Source: Bombyx mori
Lineage: Eukaryota; Arthropoda; Insecta; Lepidoptera; Bombycidae
Length of the DNA: 64,000 bases
Direction of reading: 5' to 3'
NCBI RefSeq assembly: GCF_030269925.1
Contig: NC_085132.1
Coordinates: 3,990,501 to 4,054,500, forward strand
Position numbers and translations under genes: made by a program. Shown in pieces: positions 45,057 through 55,713 of this stretch. Each line of letters opens with the position of its first letter. Position 1 is the stretch's first letter. The notes under the pieces are model-generated. The model did no database searches. It worked only from the letters and a program-made list of their open reading frames with translations, and was not told the origin of the DNA.

Positions 45057-45639
45057 CTTTGTCTACTAGTTCAATGTAAACATAAGAAAGAGCACAGAGC
45101 CCTCTCGTTCATTATTAAATAAACAAATATAGTAAAGAACAACATGCATTAGATTGTTTACTTGTTATATTTAAAATAATCAAAAGTTTTGGGTGGTTTC
45201 ATAACAATCCTTTGTCAAATGAGCAAATGGTCTGAATGATAAATCTGGCATAAATGACTTGACATGGAGTTTTAATTTTCTATCTAACACAACACAATTT
45301 TAATAACATGCCACTGACCTCTCAAATATGAGACTGGCCATGCTTTTAACAGCCCTGGTTTATAGGTTGCATGACCATAACGTTGAGACAATTTTTATTT
45401 GGGTCACAAACTCACCGAGCTTACGCTTAAGCAATGGTGGTAACAAGATAAAGCTTACATTATAATTGTTAGCTACTTAATTTAATTTAAGGTGAATTGA
45501 ATAAGGCAAAATAAAGTTAAATAATAATTCAATAAAAAATATCTTGTATTACATGTTTCCATTCCACTTCTTACAGCATAATTAAAACTCATAATCGGTT
45601 CAATTAAAACACTACTTACTACTATCACTTCTAAAATTA

Positions 45640-47265
45640 TCATAATTTTTGCAACTGCTGTTGTTTAATGTCAATTTCATCTTTTTCCTTTTCTCTAGCT
45701 ACTCTCAGATAGGTCGGAACCCGACGAAGTAACCTCTCCCTGTTGTGCATTCTAAGTTGATGACTTAGCATTTCATCTCTGTGGCTAAAGCCTGTACCGC
45801 ACATATCACAGATTACATCACGTACGCCCAAATGTTTTGTTGAGTAATGTTTTTCCATATTACTTTTACGATAGAAATATTTATTGCATGTATGACATTT
45901 AATATTCCCACGAACATTATGCCTTTGGATATGCTGGTTGAGATTACTCTTTGTTATGAATTTTGATGGGCAATGTGGACATTTATAGTTATAATCTCCA
46001 GTATGAGTCCTAACATGCACTTTAATGAGTCCTAAATATTGAGCTTTGTATGGGCAAAACTGACACTGGTATTTAAACTCATCTGTGTGAGTCAACTGAT
46101 GTGTTTTAAAGGCTGATTGATATCTAAATTCTTTTGCACAATATTCACATACATATTTCTTTGGAGGCTTACCGTGATCAGCCAGATGTTCTTTGTACTT
46201 TGATTTGTGCACCAATTTTTCACATATTGGACAGTTTTCAAATGAATCTTTGTTAACGTTAATTAAATTCGCTTGGTCTATTTTTTCCTCATTTGGCCCT
46301 CTTTGATGTACTCTTCTCAGGTGACTGACAAAATAGTGTAACGATATTGGCTTTTGGCACAAACGGCAATATTTTTTTCTTTCGGCTCTTTCTGTTTCCG
46401 GACCATGCATTTTCATATGATATTTGATATAGGTTTTCATAATATATTTTTTGCAAATATTACATTCTATTTTTCCTACTTTTCTTCTTTTTCGTTTATA
46501 TTCATCTTTATGTTGTTTCATGTGTATGTGTTGAATCGCGACACTAACATCTTCCTTACACACATCACATTTCATAGTATCAGTTACCTTAATGTTATGA
46601 TTCAATTCACAATGTATCTCCAACTTATCTAGGGTTTCACTAATCATACTACACATACCGCATTGGTATTGTTCTATATGATAGTTTTCGTTATCCTTAT
46701 TAGAAACTAAATTAATTTCACTATCTTGATTTATTACACACATTACATTAGTACTCAGAAAATCATCAGTGTCATCATTTATCTCCAAATATTCTCTTTC
46801 TGACCCAGAGCTTTCCAATTCGTCTTCGATTTGGAAATCGCCATTACGAGATGTTGATTCATCACCAGAAAATTTGTCATTACAGTCGTTTTCCCAAACC
46901 TGGAGCTTTGGCTGAATCTTTCTATATGTTTGGCTATGTTCATTAAAATTGTGTAAGTCTTCCTCGTCTGCTGAACTTTTTGAATCGCTGCTGGCTACCT
47001 CAGAATCTAGAGTCATCTTCTTATAATTGAGAATCCTCTCCGAATTCTGCGCTTTCTGTCGGAAAAGTAAGGCAGCTTTAAGTAACGAGTAACAAGAATC
47101 GCATAAATGTTTAGGAAATAAATCATCTTCCGTTATTTTCACACCACCGAATTCAATAACTTGTTCTAAAAGATTTTCAATCCCTGGGATAAAGATTTCT
47201 CCCGATTTTAAGCATATTCTGCACTTATTTAATGAAAACATTAAACCATCTTCCTTTATTGACAT
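45640..47265 (-). CDS. ZAD-domain C2H2 zinc-finger protein, intronless, 10 fingers
   Basis: 541 aa, the largest of the four clustered members. The ZAD at residues ~12-85 has pairs CRIC and CDSC. A long acidic, Ser/Asp-rich stretch (~90-190) follows. Fingers begin CGMC, CDVC, CNIC, CRLC, CPIC, CEYC, CQFC, CPHC, CHTC and CDMC. The first five have irregular spacing and weak linkers; the last five are regular (TGDYNYKCPHCP and similar). The C-terminus LLRRVPTYLRVAREK matches the RxPxYL tail of its neighbours, followed by a Gln-rich end. Compared with the 6-finger neighbours it has four extra N-terminal fingers. Confidence 0.93.
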   Translation of the reverse strand: MSIKEDGLMFSLNKCRICLKSGEIFIPGIENLLEQVIEFGGVKITEDDLFPKHLCDSCYSLLKAALLFRQKAQNSERILNYKKMTLDSEVASSDSKSSADEEDLHNFNEHSQTYRKIQPKLQVWENDCNDKFSGDESTSRNGDFQIEDELESSGSEREYLEINDDTDDFLSTNVMCVINQDSEINLVSNKDNENYHIEQYQCGMCSMISETLDKLEIHCELNHNIKVTDTMKCDVCKEDVSVAIQHIHMKQHKDEYKRKRRKVGKIECNICKKYIMKTYIKYHMKMHGPETERAERKKYCRLCQKPISLHYFVSHLRRVHQRGPNEEKIDQANLINVNKDSFENCPICEKLVHKSKYKEHLADHGKPPKKYVCEYCAKEFRYQSAFKTHQLTHTDEFKYQCQFCPYKAQYLGLIKVHVRTHTGDYNYKCPHCPSKFITKSNLNQHIQRHNVRGNIKCHTCNKYFYRKSNMEKHYSTKHLGVRDVICDMCGTGFSHRDEMLSHQLRMHNRERLLRRVPTYLRVAREKEKDEIDIKQQQLQKL

Positions 47266-47292
47266 TAATTTACCTTACTTTGTTTAAATATC

Positions 47293-47690
47293 AATAGTAG
47301 TAGTTTTATTTTTCCAGCTGGAAAGGCAAAGGTATCATACCATGCACCCTAATCTTTTATATTTATATTTTTTATGTATGAAAAATTATATTATGAAATG
47401 AAATGAAGTTGATTAATATGAAACATGACATGTAATAAAATGAAGTGAAAAAACCCAAATGGAATGAAATAAAATGAGATGAGATGATATGGGGTGAAAT
47501 ATAATCTCAGTACAATGGTGGACATTTACTGAGACTTTTCTGTGGTCTTTTTGGAGGATCCTGAGAAGCAACGTCCAGCGGCTTTGTTTAATTTCTCCAC
47601 ATTTGTGCACTTTCAGATACCAAACAGTTAATAAACCACCGCTATTACACATTTAAACCTGAAGAAATACCGAATAGACAAAATAAAACA
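47293..47690 (-). repeat. GGCGGGAA/CATTT interspersed repeat, reversed
   Basis: AGTAGTAGTTTTATTTTTCC, GAAAGGCAAAGGTATCATAC, the ATGAAATGAAATG run, then GGAGGATCCTGAGAAGCAAC and GAAGAAATACCGAATAGAC. It lacks the outermost GGCGGGAA part, being cut by the Bm1 at 47693. It begins 28 bp upstream of the ZAD gene start at 47265. Confidence 0.6.
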
Positions 47691-47692
47691 AG

Positions 47693-47895
47693 TTACCACC
47701 ACCCTGCCTATTTCTGTCGTGAAGCAGTAATGCGTTTCAGTTTGAAGGGTGGGGCAGCCGTTGTAATTATACTTGAGACCTTAGAACTTAAATCTCAAGG
47801 TGGGTGGTGCATTTACGTTGTGGATGTCTATGGGCTCCAGTAACCACTTAACGCCAGGTGGGCTGTGAGCTCGTCCACCCATCTAAGCAATAAAA
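47693..47895 (+). mobile_element. Bm1 SINE, 5'-truncated
   Basis: TTACCACCACCCTGCCTATT through CACCCATCTAAGCAATAAAA. It lies between two oppositely oriented copies of the interspersed repeat. Confidence 0.85.
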
Positions 47896-47904
47896 AAATT
47901 AAAA

Positions 47905-48150
47905 AAAAGTCGTAACTTCCCGAGATCCTCCAAAAAGTCCACTGAAAAAGTTTCCGTAACTAACCACCATTTTACTGAGATTATATTTCATCCCATAGCA
48001 TCTCATCTCATTTCATTTCATGCCATGCCATGTTTCATATTAATCAACTTCATTTCATTTCACAATTACATTTACATTAAAAAGTTTTCATTAAAATTAA
48101 GACTTGACCTAAAGGTTTTAGTTACCAGGTCATAAAATCCCTTAAAAAAA
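47905..48150 (+). repeat. GGCGGGAA/CATTT interspersed repeat, 3' half
   Basis: CGTAACTTCCCGAGATCCTC, CACCATTTTACTGAGATTAT, the CATTTCATTTCA run, then TTAGTTACCAGGTCATAAAA and an A-run. With 47293-47690 it forms an inverted pair upstream of the TMEM216-like gene. Confidence 0.6.
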
Positions 48151-48317
48151 CACTTGTTGCCGCAATAGATTATCTATGGCCATCGCAAGAAGTGATTTTT
48201 ATTTCGTAAAAGTATTCCAAATTCCAATTGAACGAGAATTGTTCGGCTTTTATTAAAAACTCATAAAATATATTTCCACTGATTGAATGGTACAATAAAT
48301 AGTTATATTTAAAAAAA

Positions 48318-48936
48318 ATGGTGAATTCTAGTTTGGCTTACGAAATCCTTTTATATATAAATTCGTTTTATTTTGGTCTCTTCGCAACCTGTGAGCTCGG
48401 AACTCTCATTCTCAAATCAGTACTTATTATTGAAAAGTACAACGTTGGACAAGATCCGACTAAACTTGGTCGAGATTATGGCGTTCTATTTGGATTATTT
48501 GTGGTTGAAGCTCTGAGGCTATTGTTGGGGCGCAAAGGCAGTCTTAGCGAAAAAGGTAAGTTTCAATTTTATTTATTAACAAATTCTGTATATTATCTTA
48601 AAGACAAAATACCTAAAATCTGCTTCTACACAACTATTAATGCACTAAAAATAATACCAATAGAGTCTATTAATTTCCCTTGATACAAAATTAATATTTT
48701 AAAAAAGTTCAAAGAAAAATTAAACTTTTTCAACTTTCACAGATATACCAGTATTGTTCTCAGTACTACTGACAATTCCATCGATCATGGGGGTATTGTA
48801 TCTCCTGGCCTTCCAAGTGGTGGTGCTCCGTATAGAGTGTATCTGGTGCACTCTAATGCTGTGTTTACAGGTTTTGGAATTTATATTTGCTTCTATGTTC
48901 ATAGTTACAATGTGTAGAGGACCATCATATGATTAA
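48318..48936 (+). CDS. TMEM216-like transition-zone membrane protein (2 exons)
   Basis: 143 aa. Exons are 48318-48555 (phase 1, GTAAGT donor) and 48743-48936, ending GPSYD-stop. Four hydrophobic segments are visible: about 8-30, 55-72, 82-102 and 108-135. The block VVEALRLLLGRKGSLSEKDI matches the Transmemb_17 family (TMEM216, TMEM80, TMEM17), whose signature is E(A/V)(I/L)RL..G..GNL. FQVVVLRIE fits TMEM216 best. These proteins work at the ciliary transition zone in a complex with MKS and B9 proteins. In insects cilia are confined to sensory neurons and sperm. AATAAA signals follow at 48995 and 49316. Confidence 0.85.
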
Positions 48937-50196
48937 ATCATGCAAAAAAATATTTTTAGGTAAATTTTGCACAAAACTGAGCAAAAAACTATAAAATAAA
49001 ATACTAACTTATATGTTTTAAAGATATATTTCTAGTCATTTTTTTACTGATGTTTTATCTCTGCTAAGTGAAGTGTTTAATGTCTTTTGTCTTTAAATAT
49101 TATACTTAAATATATACTCTATATTAACTGCCAATATTATAATCATATTTATTGTTGTTAACCAGAGTTAAACTATTAATTTAATTGAAATCTTAAAAAA
49201 ATAATTTTAAATTTTTGTATGAAATTCTAACAGTTATTAATTTCCTTCATTTGTGTATACTAAAATATGAATATACCTAAATAAAATATGAATCTTAATT
49301 CAAATTAATGATGTTCAATAAATTGTTCAGTGTTGTGTAACCATAAGTGATAATGTGGCCTTTATTTAGATGTTGTTATACAAAATGTAAATTATATATT
49401 TATAAAAGAATCTTCCATTGTCAAGTAGATGTCTATAAATAAGATTTGTAATTTATATTTAAATGACAATTTGAAACCAAAAAAGGAAAAGAGGGATGTT
49501 ACAATTCAATAAATTGGAATATCAAATATACTTACAAGAATATGTATTATTAGAACAATGAAATTATAATCAACATAGTACATGTATGCAAGCAAACTCT
49601 TAAAAGAGTATTTATGCAATTTCTTTGATTTATTACTTTTACTGCTATTTAATTTATTTACCCAAATATGATGATTTGTACATTTGTAATCATATGGTTC
49701 TAGTCACTTATAAACATACTCAATTTACCAAAGATAAATATATTATATGCGGAATAATACTGGCACTTTGTCTTTTCGTACAATGGACCTATTTTAGCAA
49801 AATGTAAACTTACTAATGAGGGTCAGTTATACTTGTATAAACATGACGCATTAGAATTTTAAGCTTTTAATAGAATCAATATGGCTTATAGGGTAAGGTT
49901 TAATTTCTGAATAAAATGGTAATAAATTTTCTTCTTTCTACTTAAAACCTTGCCAACATTATCAGGGCTAGTTAAACATTAATTTGTACTATTTTTTTGC
50001 TTGATTTGTTTATTCGCAATAAATGGTATTAAAAAAATGTTTTTTATTTAAATTTTTGGTGATCAACTGAATAATTTCATTAATAGATTAAGTATGTACA
50101 TTTTAGTTAACAACATTCTTAAATAATTCAGGTATAATGAAAATAAATGGAATGATCAAGCACAGTGAAATGTTAAAAGATGTACTACATTAATTA
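48937..50196. other. 3' UTR and intergenic, AT-rich
   Basis: Between the TMEM216-like gene and the convergent ZAD gene. Apart from AATAAA signals (49316 with a GTGTTGTGTAA stretch after it) I see no repeat family, RNA gene or ORF with motifs. Unusually for this window, it is free of recognisable transposons. Confidence 0.45.
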
Positions 50197-51186
50197 CTAT
50201 TGGACTCCATTGCATTTTCTGTTATTTAATAAGTACAGAGGTGTTCGCCCCTTTGTCATTTTGTCTCTTTTGTGTACTCTAAGTTCATGTCTCATCAATG
50301 CCTTCTTTGTTCCATACTTGTTGCCGCAGGCATCACATACAAAATCCTTTACACCTGTATGATCTGCTTTAAAATGTGCTTCCATGTCTCTCTTCAAATA
50401 GAAACTTCGACTACATTCCAAGCATTTAAAGGGTTTTTCTTTTTTATGAGTCAGAAGATGCCTGTTGAGGTTGCTTCGTGTCAAAAATCTTAGACTACAC
50501 TTGTCACAGGAAAAAGGCTTGTCACCACTGTGGGTACGTAAATGTATTTTTAATGACTCATAGAATCTGCCTCGGTATGGACATATTTGGCACACATGTG
50601 GTAAATAATCACTGTGTAACTGTAAGTGTCTGATCAGGTTGTCTTTCCGATATAGTTTGCCACACACTTCACATACGAAGTGAGTTGCTGACTGATGCCG
50701 CATCAAATGTTTTTGGTATGAGTCAGATCTGATTATCGCTTTACAGAGATTACATTGGATTCTTAGTTTTTTTTTCTCCTTATATGCAACAAGCGGCATT
50801 TCTTCTGATTGGTTACTATCCTCATCGTTTGCATTATCGATTTGGAAGTCTGCTGTTACTGCTTGATGAAGAAGTTTATCAGAGTCAATAGCAGTGTTTC
50901 GGAATTTAACAGCTCCTTGGAGAAGGGCAAAGCAGTTGCTACAAACACATTTGGGATAGGAATCAGTTTCGCATATTTCGATACCTGTTATTGTTTTTAT
51001 CGCGTCTTGTATATTAAAGGTATTTTTACTAGAAAAAATATATTGATATCCCTCCTTAAGGCAAATTCTGCAGATATTGTCGCCATGTACAGAGTTCGAA
51101 GGTGATTGCGAATTCTGCCTTTCTTTTTGGGATAATTTGACATTACGTTTCTTCCTTAGTAATTTTAAGAATATATATGAAGACAT
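50197..51186 (-). CDS. ZAD-domain C2H2 zinc-finger protein, intronless
   Basis: 329 aa. Unlike its relatives it has about 35 basic residues before the ZAD (FLKLLRKKRNVKLSQKERQ), which could act as a nuclear signal. ZAD pairs are CRIC and CSNC. Six fingers begin CNLC, CEVC, CQIC, CDKC, CLEC and CDAC. Standard linkers occur only before finger 4 (HSGDKPFSCDKC) and finger 5 (KEKPFKC). The C-terminus TKGRTPLYLLNNRK matches the shared RxPxYL tail. It has the shortest linker between ZAD and fingers in the cluster. Confidence 0.92.
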   Translation of the reverse strand: MSSYIFLKLLRKKRNVKLSQKERQNSQSPSNSVHGDNICRICLKEGYQYIFSSKNTFNIQDAIKTITGIEICETDSYPKCVCSNCFALLQGAVKFRNTAIDSDKLLHQAVTADFQIDNANDEDSNQSEEMPLVAYKEKKKLRIQCNLCKAIIRSDSYQKHLMRHQSATHFVCEVCGKLYRKDNLIRHLQLHSDYLPHVCQICPYRGRFYESLKIHLRTHSGDKPFSCDKCSLRFLTRSNLNRHLLTHKKEKPFKCLECSRSFYLKRDMEAHFKADHTGVKDFVCDACGNKYGTKKALMRHELRVHKRDKMTKGRTPLYLLNNRKCNGVQ

Positions 51187-51304
51187 TAGGTGTACTTTCT
51201 ATAATAGGTACCTCACTGTTTTCTTTTTAAACTATTTACTTAGTAGTTAGTTATCTACTTCGTTTTGGAAACGTTCCACATCTCTGACTTCTCTGAGCGT
51301 GTAA

Positions 51305-51881
51305 CACCGGTCACTCACATGCGCACGAATACGCAAACCCGCAAGACGTGTAGGACGACATTTGCGAATGATTATGCAAAATTTTCGCTGCATTCGTGGT
51401 TTTCCAAGCTGTGTCGGTTTTTTAACAGACATCAAAGCGCGCGAACCTCGAACTTTCGCGTAGTCTCCCACACATTGGCTTGCCCAGTTGCGCCCATAGA
51501 TTATACACTTAATATATTTGGTTGCGCCGACGATTGCGAAGGTAACGGACGTATCGCCATTTTCATAGTTCGTGACGTCTACTGTGTAGCGTATCTTCAT
51601 CAAAAGAAATCCCATAAAAACAGCATGGCTGTTAGTGATGTCTGGGAAAGAATTCAAAAATCTTTTTCTTTTCAATGTTCTATTGACGAATTAAAAAGAA
51701 GGAGAAATTCGTGAGACATTCGTAAACAAGTGTAGGAGGAAGCGCAAACGGGTTCGCAAATTGAGTATGCGAACCCATTTGCACAGCCGCTAGGTTTGCG
51801 AATTAATGTTTGACGGCCTTTCACATGCGCGCAAACATTCGTACAATGTACGAATATTTGCGCGCATGTCAGTGGCCGGCA
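51305..51881 (+). mobile_element. PIF/Harbinger-like DNA transposon with MADF-like ORF remnant
   Basis: Inverted ends CACCGGTCACTCACATGCGC and its right-hand counterpart (GCGCGCATGTCAGTGGCCGG then CA). The flanking 3-bp duplication TAA is at 51302-51304 and 51882-51884, as expected for Harbinger. The plus-strand ORF ends FIVRDVYCVAYLHQ, NSMAVSDVWERIQKSF and IDELKRRRNS, matching the layout of a MADF domain, the DNA-binding partner protein of Harbinger elements. A stop (TGA) falls where the domain would continue. There is also a near-perfect 22-bp palindrome at 51823-51869. It lies 120 bp upstream of the ZAD gene start at 51186. Confidence 0.75.
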
Positions 51882-52394
51882 TAACAATCAATGGATCAAT
51901 GATGTAGGTAGTGGGTACAGGTACCGATTGTCTCTGTAATTATGACTTTTTGGCGGGAACGCGAGGTGTCAACTTGTCAAGTTAAGTGAACAGGCAGAGC
52001 AAGTAGTAATCACAACGTGTGAATAGGTACCGTACCTAGTTATTTTATCTTTGTTTTTGTTGTTGTATCTAGCGTTTTTTCATCGTTATACGTATTTACC
52101 AAACATTTTTTACAACCGTTATCTCAAAATAAGCATAAATATTCGAAATGAAGTTAATCCCAGGATGTGTTTCGAATTGTATATTTCTTTAGTTTACTGT
52201 GAGGGAATTACATTTTTTCTTATACGATATCTACGCTGTTGGCTTCACTCTATATTAAAAAAGTAGGTAATTCAATTAAAAAGATGGCTAATGTATTCAA
52301 TTTTACTACACGGAAAAAACACGTGACACCCACAATACTCACCAGTCAGAGTATATATCAATTTCAAAGTATACCATTTTCGCGAGAGAACTCC

Positions 52395-52585
52395 ACTGCG
52401 CCCGCTGAGTCTCACCGGCAGTTCACGAAGCAGCTGCCCTTGAACTATTAGGTCTCCTTCGTAGGCGCTCGGTCAGGTGTTAGCAAATTCCACCCTACTT
52501 GGCTGAACCTTTGATCACCCACCTGTCCTGGTGAAAATGGAAGACCTCCGGGCCACCAGTAATTCTCCCTTCATACAAAAAAGAA
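52395..52585 (+). mobile_element. Jockey-like 3' tail, second subfamily
   Basis: ACGAAGCAGCTGCCCTTGAA, TTAGGTCTCCTTCGTAGGCG, CACCTGTCCTGGTGAAAATG and GGGCCACCAGTAATTC. It matches the tail of the longer copy at 52985-53950. Confidence 0.6.
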
Positions 52586-52611
52586 CCGCGGATCATTGAT
52601 GGGTTTATCAT

Positions 52612-52775
52612 AATGCTAGACGTAGCTCCTGGGGGTTCTTCCAAAAATTCTACTGACAAAGTCTCAGTCACCTAGGCTAAGACATTTTATTCCTTCTCAT
52701 CTCGTCTTATTTAATTTCATTCCGTCTCAAATTAATCAAATTCATCTCATTCTTATCATTTTTCATTTAGCAGTG
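52612..52775 (+). repeat. GGCGGGAA/CATTT interspersed repeat, worn copy
   Basis: GCTAGACGTAGCTCCTGGGG, TCTACTGACAAAGTCTCAGT, then TCATCTCGTCTTATTTAATT. It is diverged. It is cut at about 52780 by the pogo-like element. Confidence 0.5.
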
Positions 52776-52781
52776 TATATA

Positions 52782-54370
52782 CAGTCAAAGCTGGATAAGC
52801 GAGAGTTCAATCTCATTCTCACTTATAGAGGTTTCTTACTAACCCGAGTTTCTCGCTAATGCTCCCTCTGAATTTCGATTCGCGATTTTCCGCATTCAAA
52901 TGCATTCACTATTTTAAGTTTATGACTTTAATGACAGTACTTTAATATTCCGTTTTTACATGATGCAGAACAGAACTTTCCTTCACAATTGATTAACAAT
53001 AAACTGAGTAAGTCCGACAAACAGGACGGTACACAGGCACACGTGTCACCCCCGATTACTCTCTTTAGACAACCCATACCCTGGGCCAGGAAGGTCAAGT
53101 ACCTGGGCGTTACCCTGGATGCATCGATGACATTCCGCCCGCATATAAAATCAGTCCGTGACCGTGCCGCGTTTATTCTCGGTAAACTTTACCCTATGAT
53201 CTGTAAGCGGAGTAAAATGTCCCTTCGGAACAAGGTGACACTTTACAAAACTTGCATAAGGCCCGTCATGACTTACGCGAGTATGGTGTTCGCTCACGCG
53301 GCCCGCACACACATAGACACCCTCCAATCTCTACAGTCCCGCTTTTGCAGGTTAGCCGTCGGAGCTCCGTGGTTCGTGAGGAACGTTGACCTGTAGGTCA
53401 ACTGAACTGTCGTCGTGTACGACGACCTGGGCCTCGGAATCTATCCAGAAATACATGAAGTCAGCGTCGGAACGGTACTTCGATAAGGCTATGCGTCATG
53501 ATAATCGCCTTATCGTTGCCGCCGCTGACTACTCCCCGAATCCTGATCACGCAGGAGCCAGTCACCGTCGACGCCCTAGACACGTCCTTACGGATCCATC
53601 AGATCCAATAACCTTTGCTTTAGACGCCTTTAGCTCTAACACTAGGAGCAGGCTTAGGGACCCCGGTAACCGTACTCGTCGAACTCGACAAGGAGTTCGC
53701 CATGTAACCTAACCCATTAATCAGCTCGCTGAATTTCTCGCCGGATCTTCTCAGCGGGTCGCGATTCCGATCCGGTAGTAGATTCATTCGCGAAGCAGCT
53801 GCTCTTGAGCTGTTAGGTCTCCTTCGGAGGCGCTCGGGTAGCTGTTAGCAAATCCCACCCCTCCTGGCTGAGCATTTGCTTGCCCACCTGTCCTGGTGAA
53901 ACTGGAAAGGCCTCCGGGCCACCAGTAATCCTTCAATCATAAAAAAAGGCACACGTGTCCATTCGAAAATAATGCGATAAAAGAATACGATAAAATAACA
54001 ACGTTATTTAGTTCCACGAAATAAAATAGGTTCAATATTCACGAGAAAACAATACAAAAACAATGATAGGAAGTTCCACGAAAGTTAAAAATGAGTCATA
54101 AAATAGCAATGTTAAATTTGTAATTTGTTTTGTCACTTGTTCCTCCTAAATAATATAAATAAATAAATAAAGCTCGGCTGTCGCTTATAGAGGTATAGAT
54201 AGGTAGCAGTCTCACTTACGGAGATCCATGAGGAAAAAACGACTCTCTTACAGAGGTTTCTGTTTCTCGCTAATAGAGGTTTTGGGAGCTTAAAATGACG
54301 GGTCCTTGCTATTACTCTCACTTATAGAGTTTTCTTACTTATCCAGTTCTCACTTACCCAGGTTTGACTG
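52782..54370. mobile_element. Pogo/Tigger-like DNA element carrying a non-LTR insertion
   Basis: The left end reads CAGTCAAAGCTGGATAAGCG and the right end is the complement of CAGTCAAACCTGGGTAAGTG. A TA duplication lies on each side (52780-52781, 54371-54372), as for the Tc1/mariner-pogo group. Long subterminal AGAG/CTCTTA-type repeats (TTCTCACTTATAGAGGTTTC) occur at both ends. No transposase is left; the middle 0.96 kb is the jockey-like insert at 52985-53950. Confidence 0.75.
52985..53950 (+). mobile_element. 5'-truncated jockey-like element with RT C-terminal region
   Basis: The ORF 52989-53396 reads WARKVKYLGVTLDASMTF, then HIKSVRDRAAFILGKLYPM and YKTCIRPVMTYASMVFAHAA, the RT thumb/C-terminal region of jockey-clade elements. 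After a frameshift near 53395 it continues (RYFDKAMRHDNRLIVAAADY, then RRRPRHVLTDPSDPITF). The 3' UTR has TTTCTCGCCGGATCTTCTCA and ends CCACCAGTAATCCTTC with a short A-run. It is inserted in the pogo-like element. Confidence 0.8.
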
Positions 54371-54475
54371 TATTTAGTAATTGGATCATTTTTACGAAGT
54401 AAATTGACACCTATTAATAAGGTGACACTACAAAACTTACATACGTTCAGTCATGACTTTATGCAAGCGTTGTTT

Positions 54476-54597
54476 TTTTTATTGCCCTTGTAGACAGACG
54501 AACTTAAGACTCACCTAACGGTGAGTGGTTGCCGTCGCCCATGGACTTCAGCAACGCCAGCGGCAGAGCCAAGCCGTTGCCCACGGTTAAGTACTCT
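54476..54597 (-). mobile_element. Second SINE family, good copy
   Basis: TTTATTGCCCTTGTAGACAG, ACGGTGAGTGGTTGCCGTCG, CCCATGGACTTCAGCAACGC and GCCAAGCCGTTGCCCACGG. It is inserted in the jockey-like RT sequence. Confidence 0.65.
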
Positions 54598-55126
54598 CCA
54601 CAAGCCTCGTTTGAAGGGCATGTCATGGAGCGGGCGGTGCGATGGTAAAAACGATATGATGGGATCGTCTCAAACAATTCATCGGAGTATTCCCCATGGA
54701 ACTTACGGTACAAAATACAGAGAGAAGCGAAGTCCCTCCGCAGACATAGGTTCCAAACGATCCATGACTATCACCCGTTCGATCACGCGGCCCGCATAAG
54801 CCCTTTCCAGGTCTTCCAATCCCGTTTCTGCAGACCAGCCGTCCCAGCTCAGTTCTATGTGAGGAATGTAGATTATCACGACGTCCTCCAATTGGAATCG
54901 ATACGATATGAGGACAGCGTCAGACGGGTTCTTGGAAAAAATTGCACAACAAGATGACCCTCTTATCGTGGTCGCATCTACATATATTCCACCCATGCGA
55001 CGGGGCGACGCAAAGCCGCTGTCAACTTCCAAAACGTGTCCTATCGGACCCTCCCGATCCACTATCGGTGCTTTTAGGCTCTCCAAGCACCGTTACCGTC
55101 TTATCGAGTTGAGTTTGATTCGACTT

Positions 55127-55713
55127 TCAGGCAGTCTCCTCCCGGTGATGGTCACGGGGCGACCTAAGGGGGTTAAGACTGCGCCGCACGCTACCGTTAC
55201 TCTAGCGCGCTGGCACCAGAAGGACGGGACGACGCGTCGGCGGCTGCGGACTGCGATGCGGTCCGCATTTTCGTCGTCGCTGTCGACGCCGAACATACTG
55301 TGGAAGAGCAACCCGGTCGGCGGTGTATCGCGTTCCGATCCGGCAGGCTGGTTCTGGCCCAGCGGCATCGCCCGGCCGGCCTGGTAGGGCCGCCGTACCG
55401 CGAAGAACAACGTCGTTGGTCGTAGACTATCGCCTCAACGACCCGTCGGTCGGGCGTCCTCGGGGTGGCGCCGCGTGTCTGGTTGTAGTGTTGACTGCGG
55501 GAACTCCCCTACTCTGACCGGGTTTTGACCCCGAACGGAGATCGGACGTCGGGTGTAAGAGTGCAGGGGAGTCGTTTAGTGGGTGGGCCCTAAAATTCCT
55601 TGGGCCCGCGGTCTGCTTCCAACACCTTGCAAATCATCGAGTCCCACATACCCCGCGCGCCCCCTAGGCGCGGGGACCTCGTAGGTTAGGCCGCCGGCCC
55701 GAAAAAAAAAAGG
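55127..55713 (+). mobile_element. GC-rich 5'-truncated retroelement fragment with poly(A)
   Basis: About 585 bp, far richer in GC than the window, ending GCCGCCGGCCCG and A10. It is flanked by the 8-bp direct repeat TTCGACTT (55119-55126 and 55714-55721). Both sides are parts of one jockey-like element. The A-tail and duplication fit target-primed retroposition. The 3' UTR-like text (TGGGCCCGCGGTCTGCTTCC) suggests an R1/SART-like source, but I cannot confirm it. ORFs on both strands here lack motifs. Confidence 0.6.

Noticed and set aside
51247..51675. 142-codon minus-strand ORF overlapping the Harbinger-like element
   Set aside because: It has no recognisable motif and crosses the element's left boundary into flanking DNA. 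The plus-strand frame has the MADF pattern instead.
55093..55410. Arg/Pro-rich ORFs on both strands of the GC-rich insert
   Set aside because: Open frames on both strands are expected in GC-rich DNA. No domain can be seen, and the block is bounded by a retroposition duplication.
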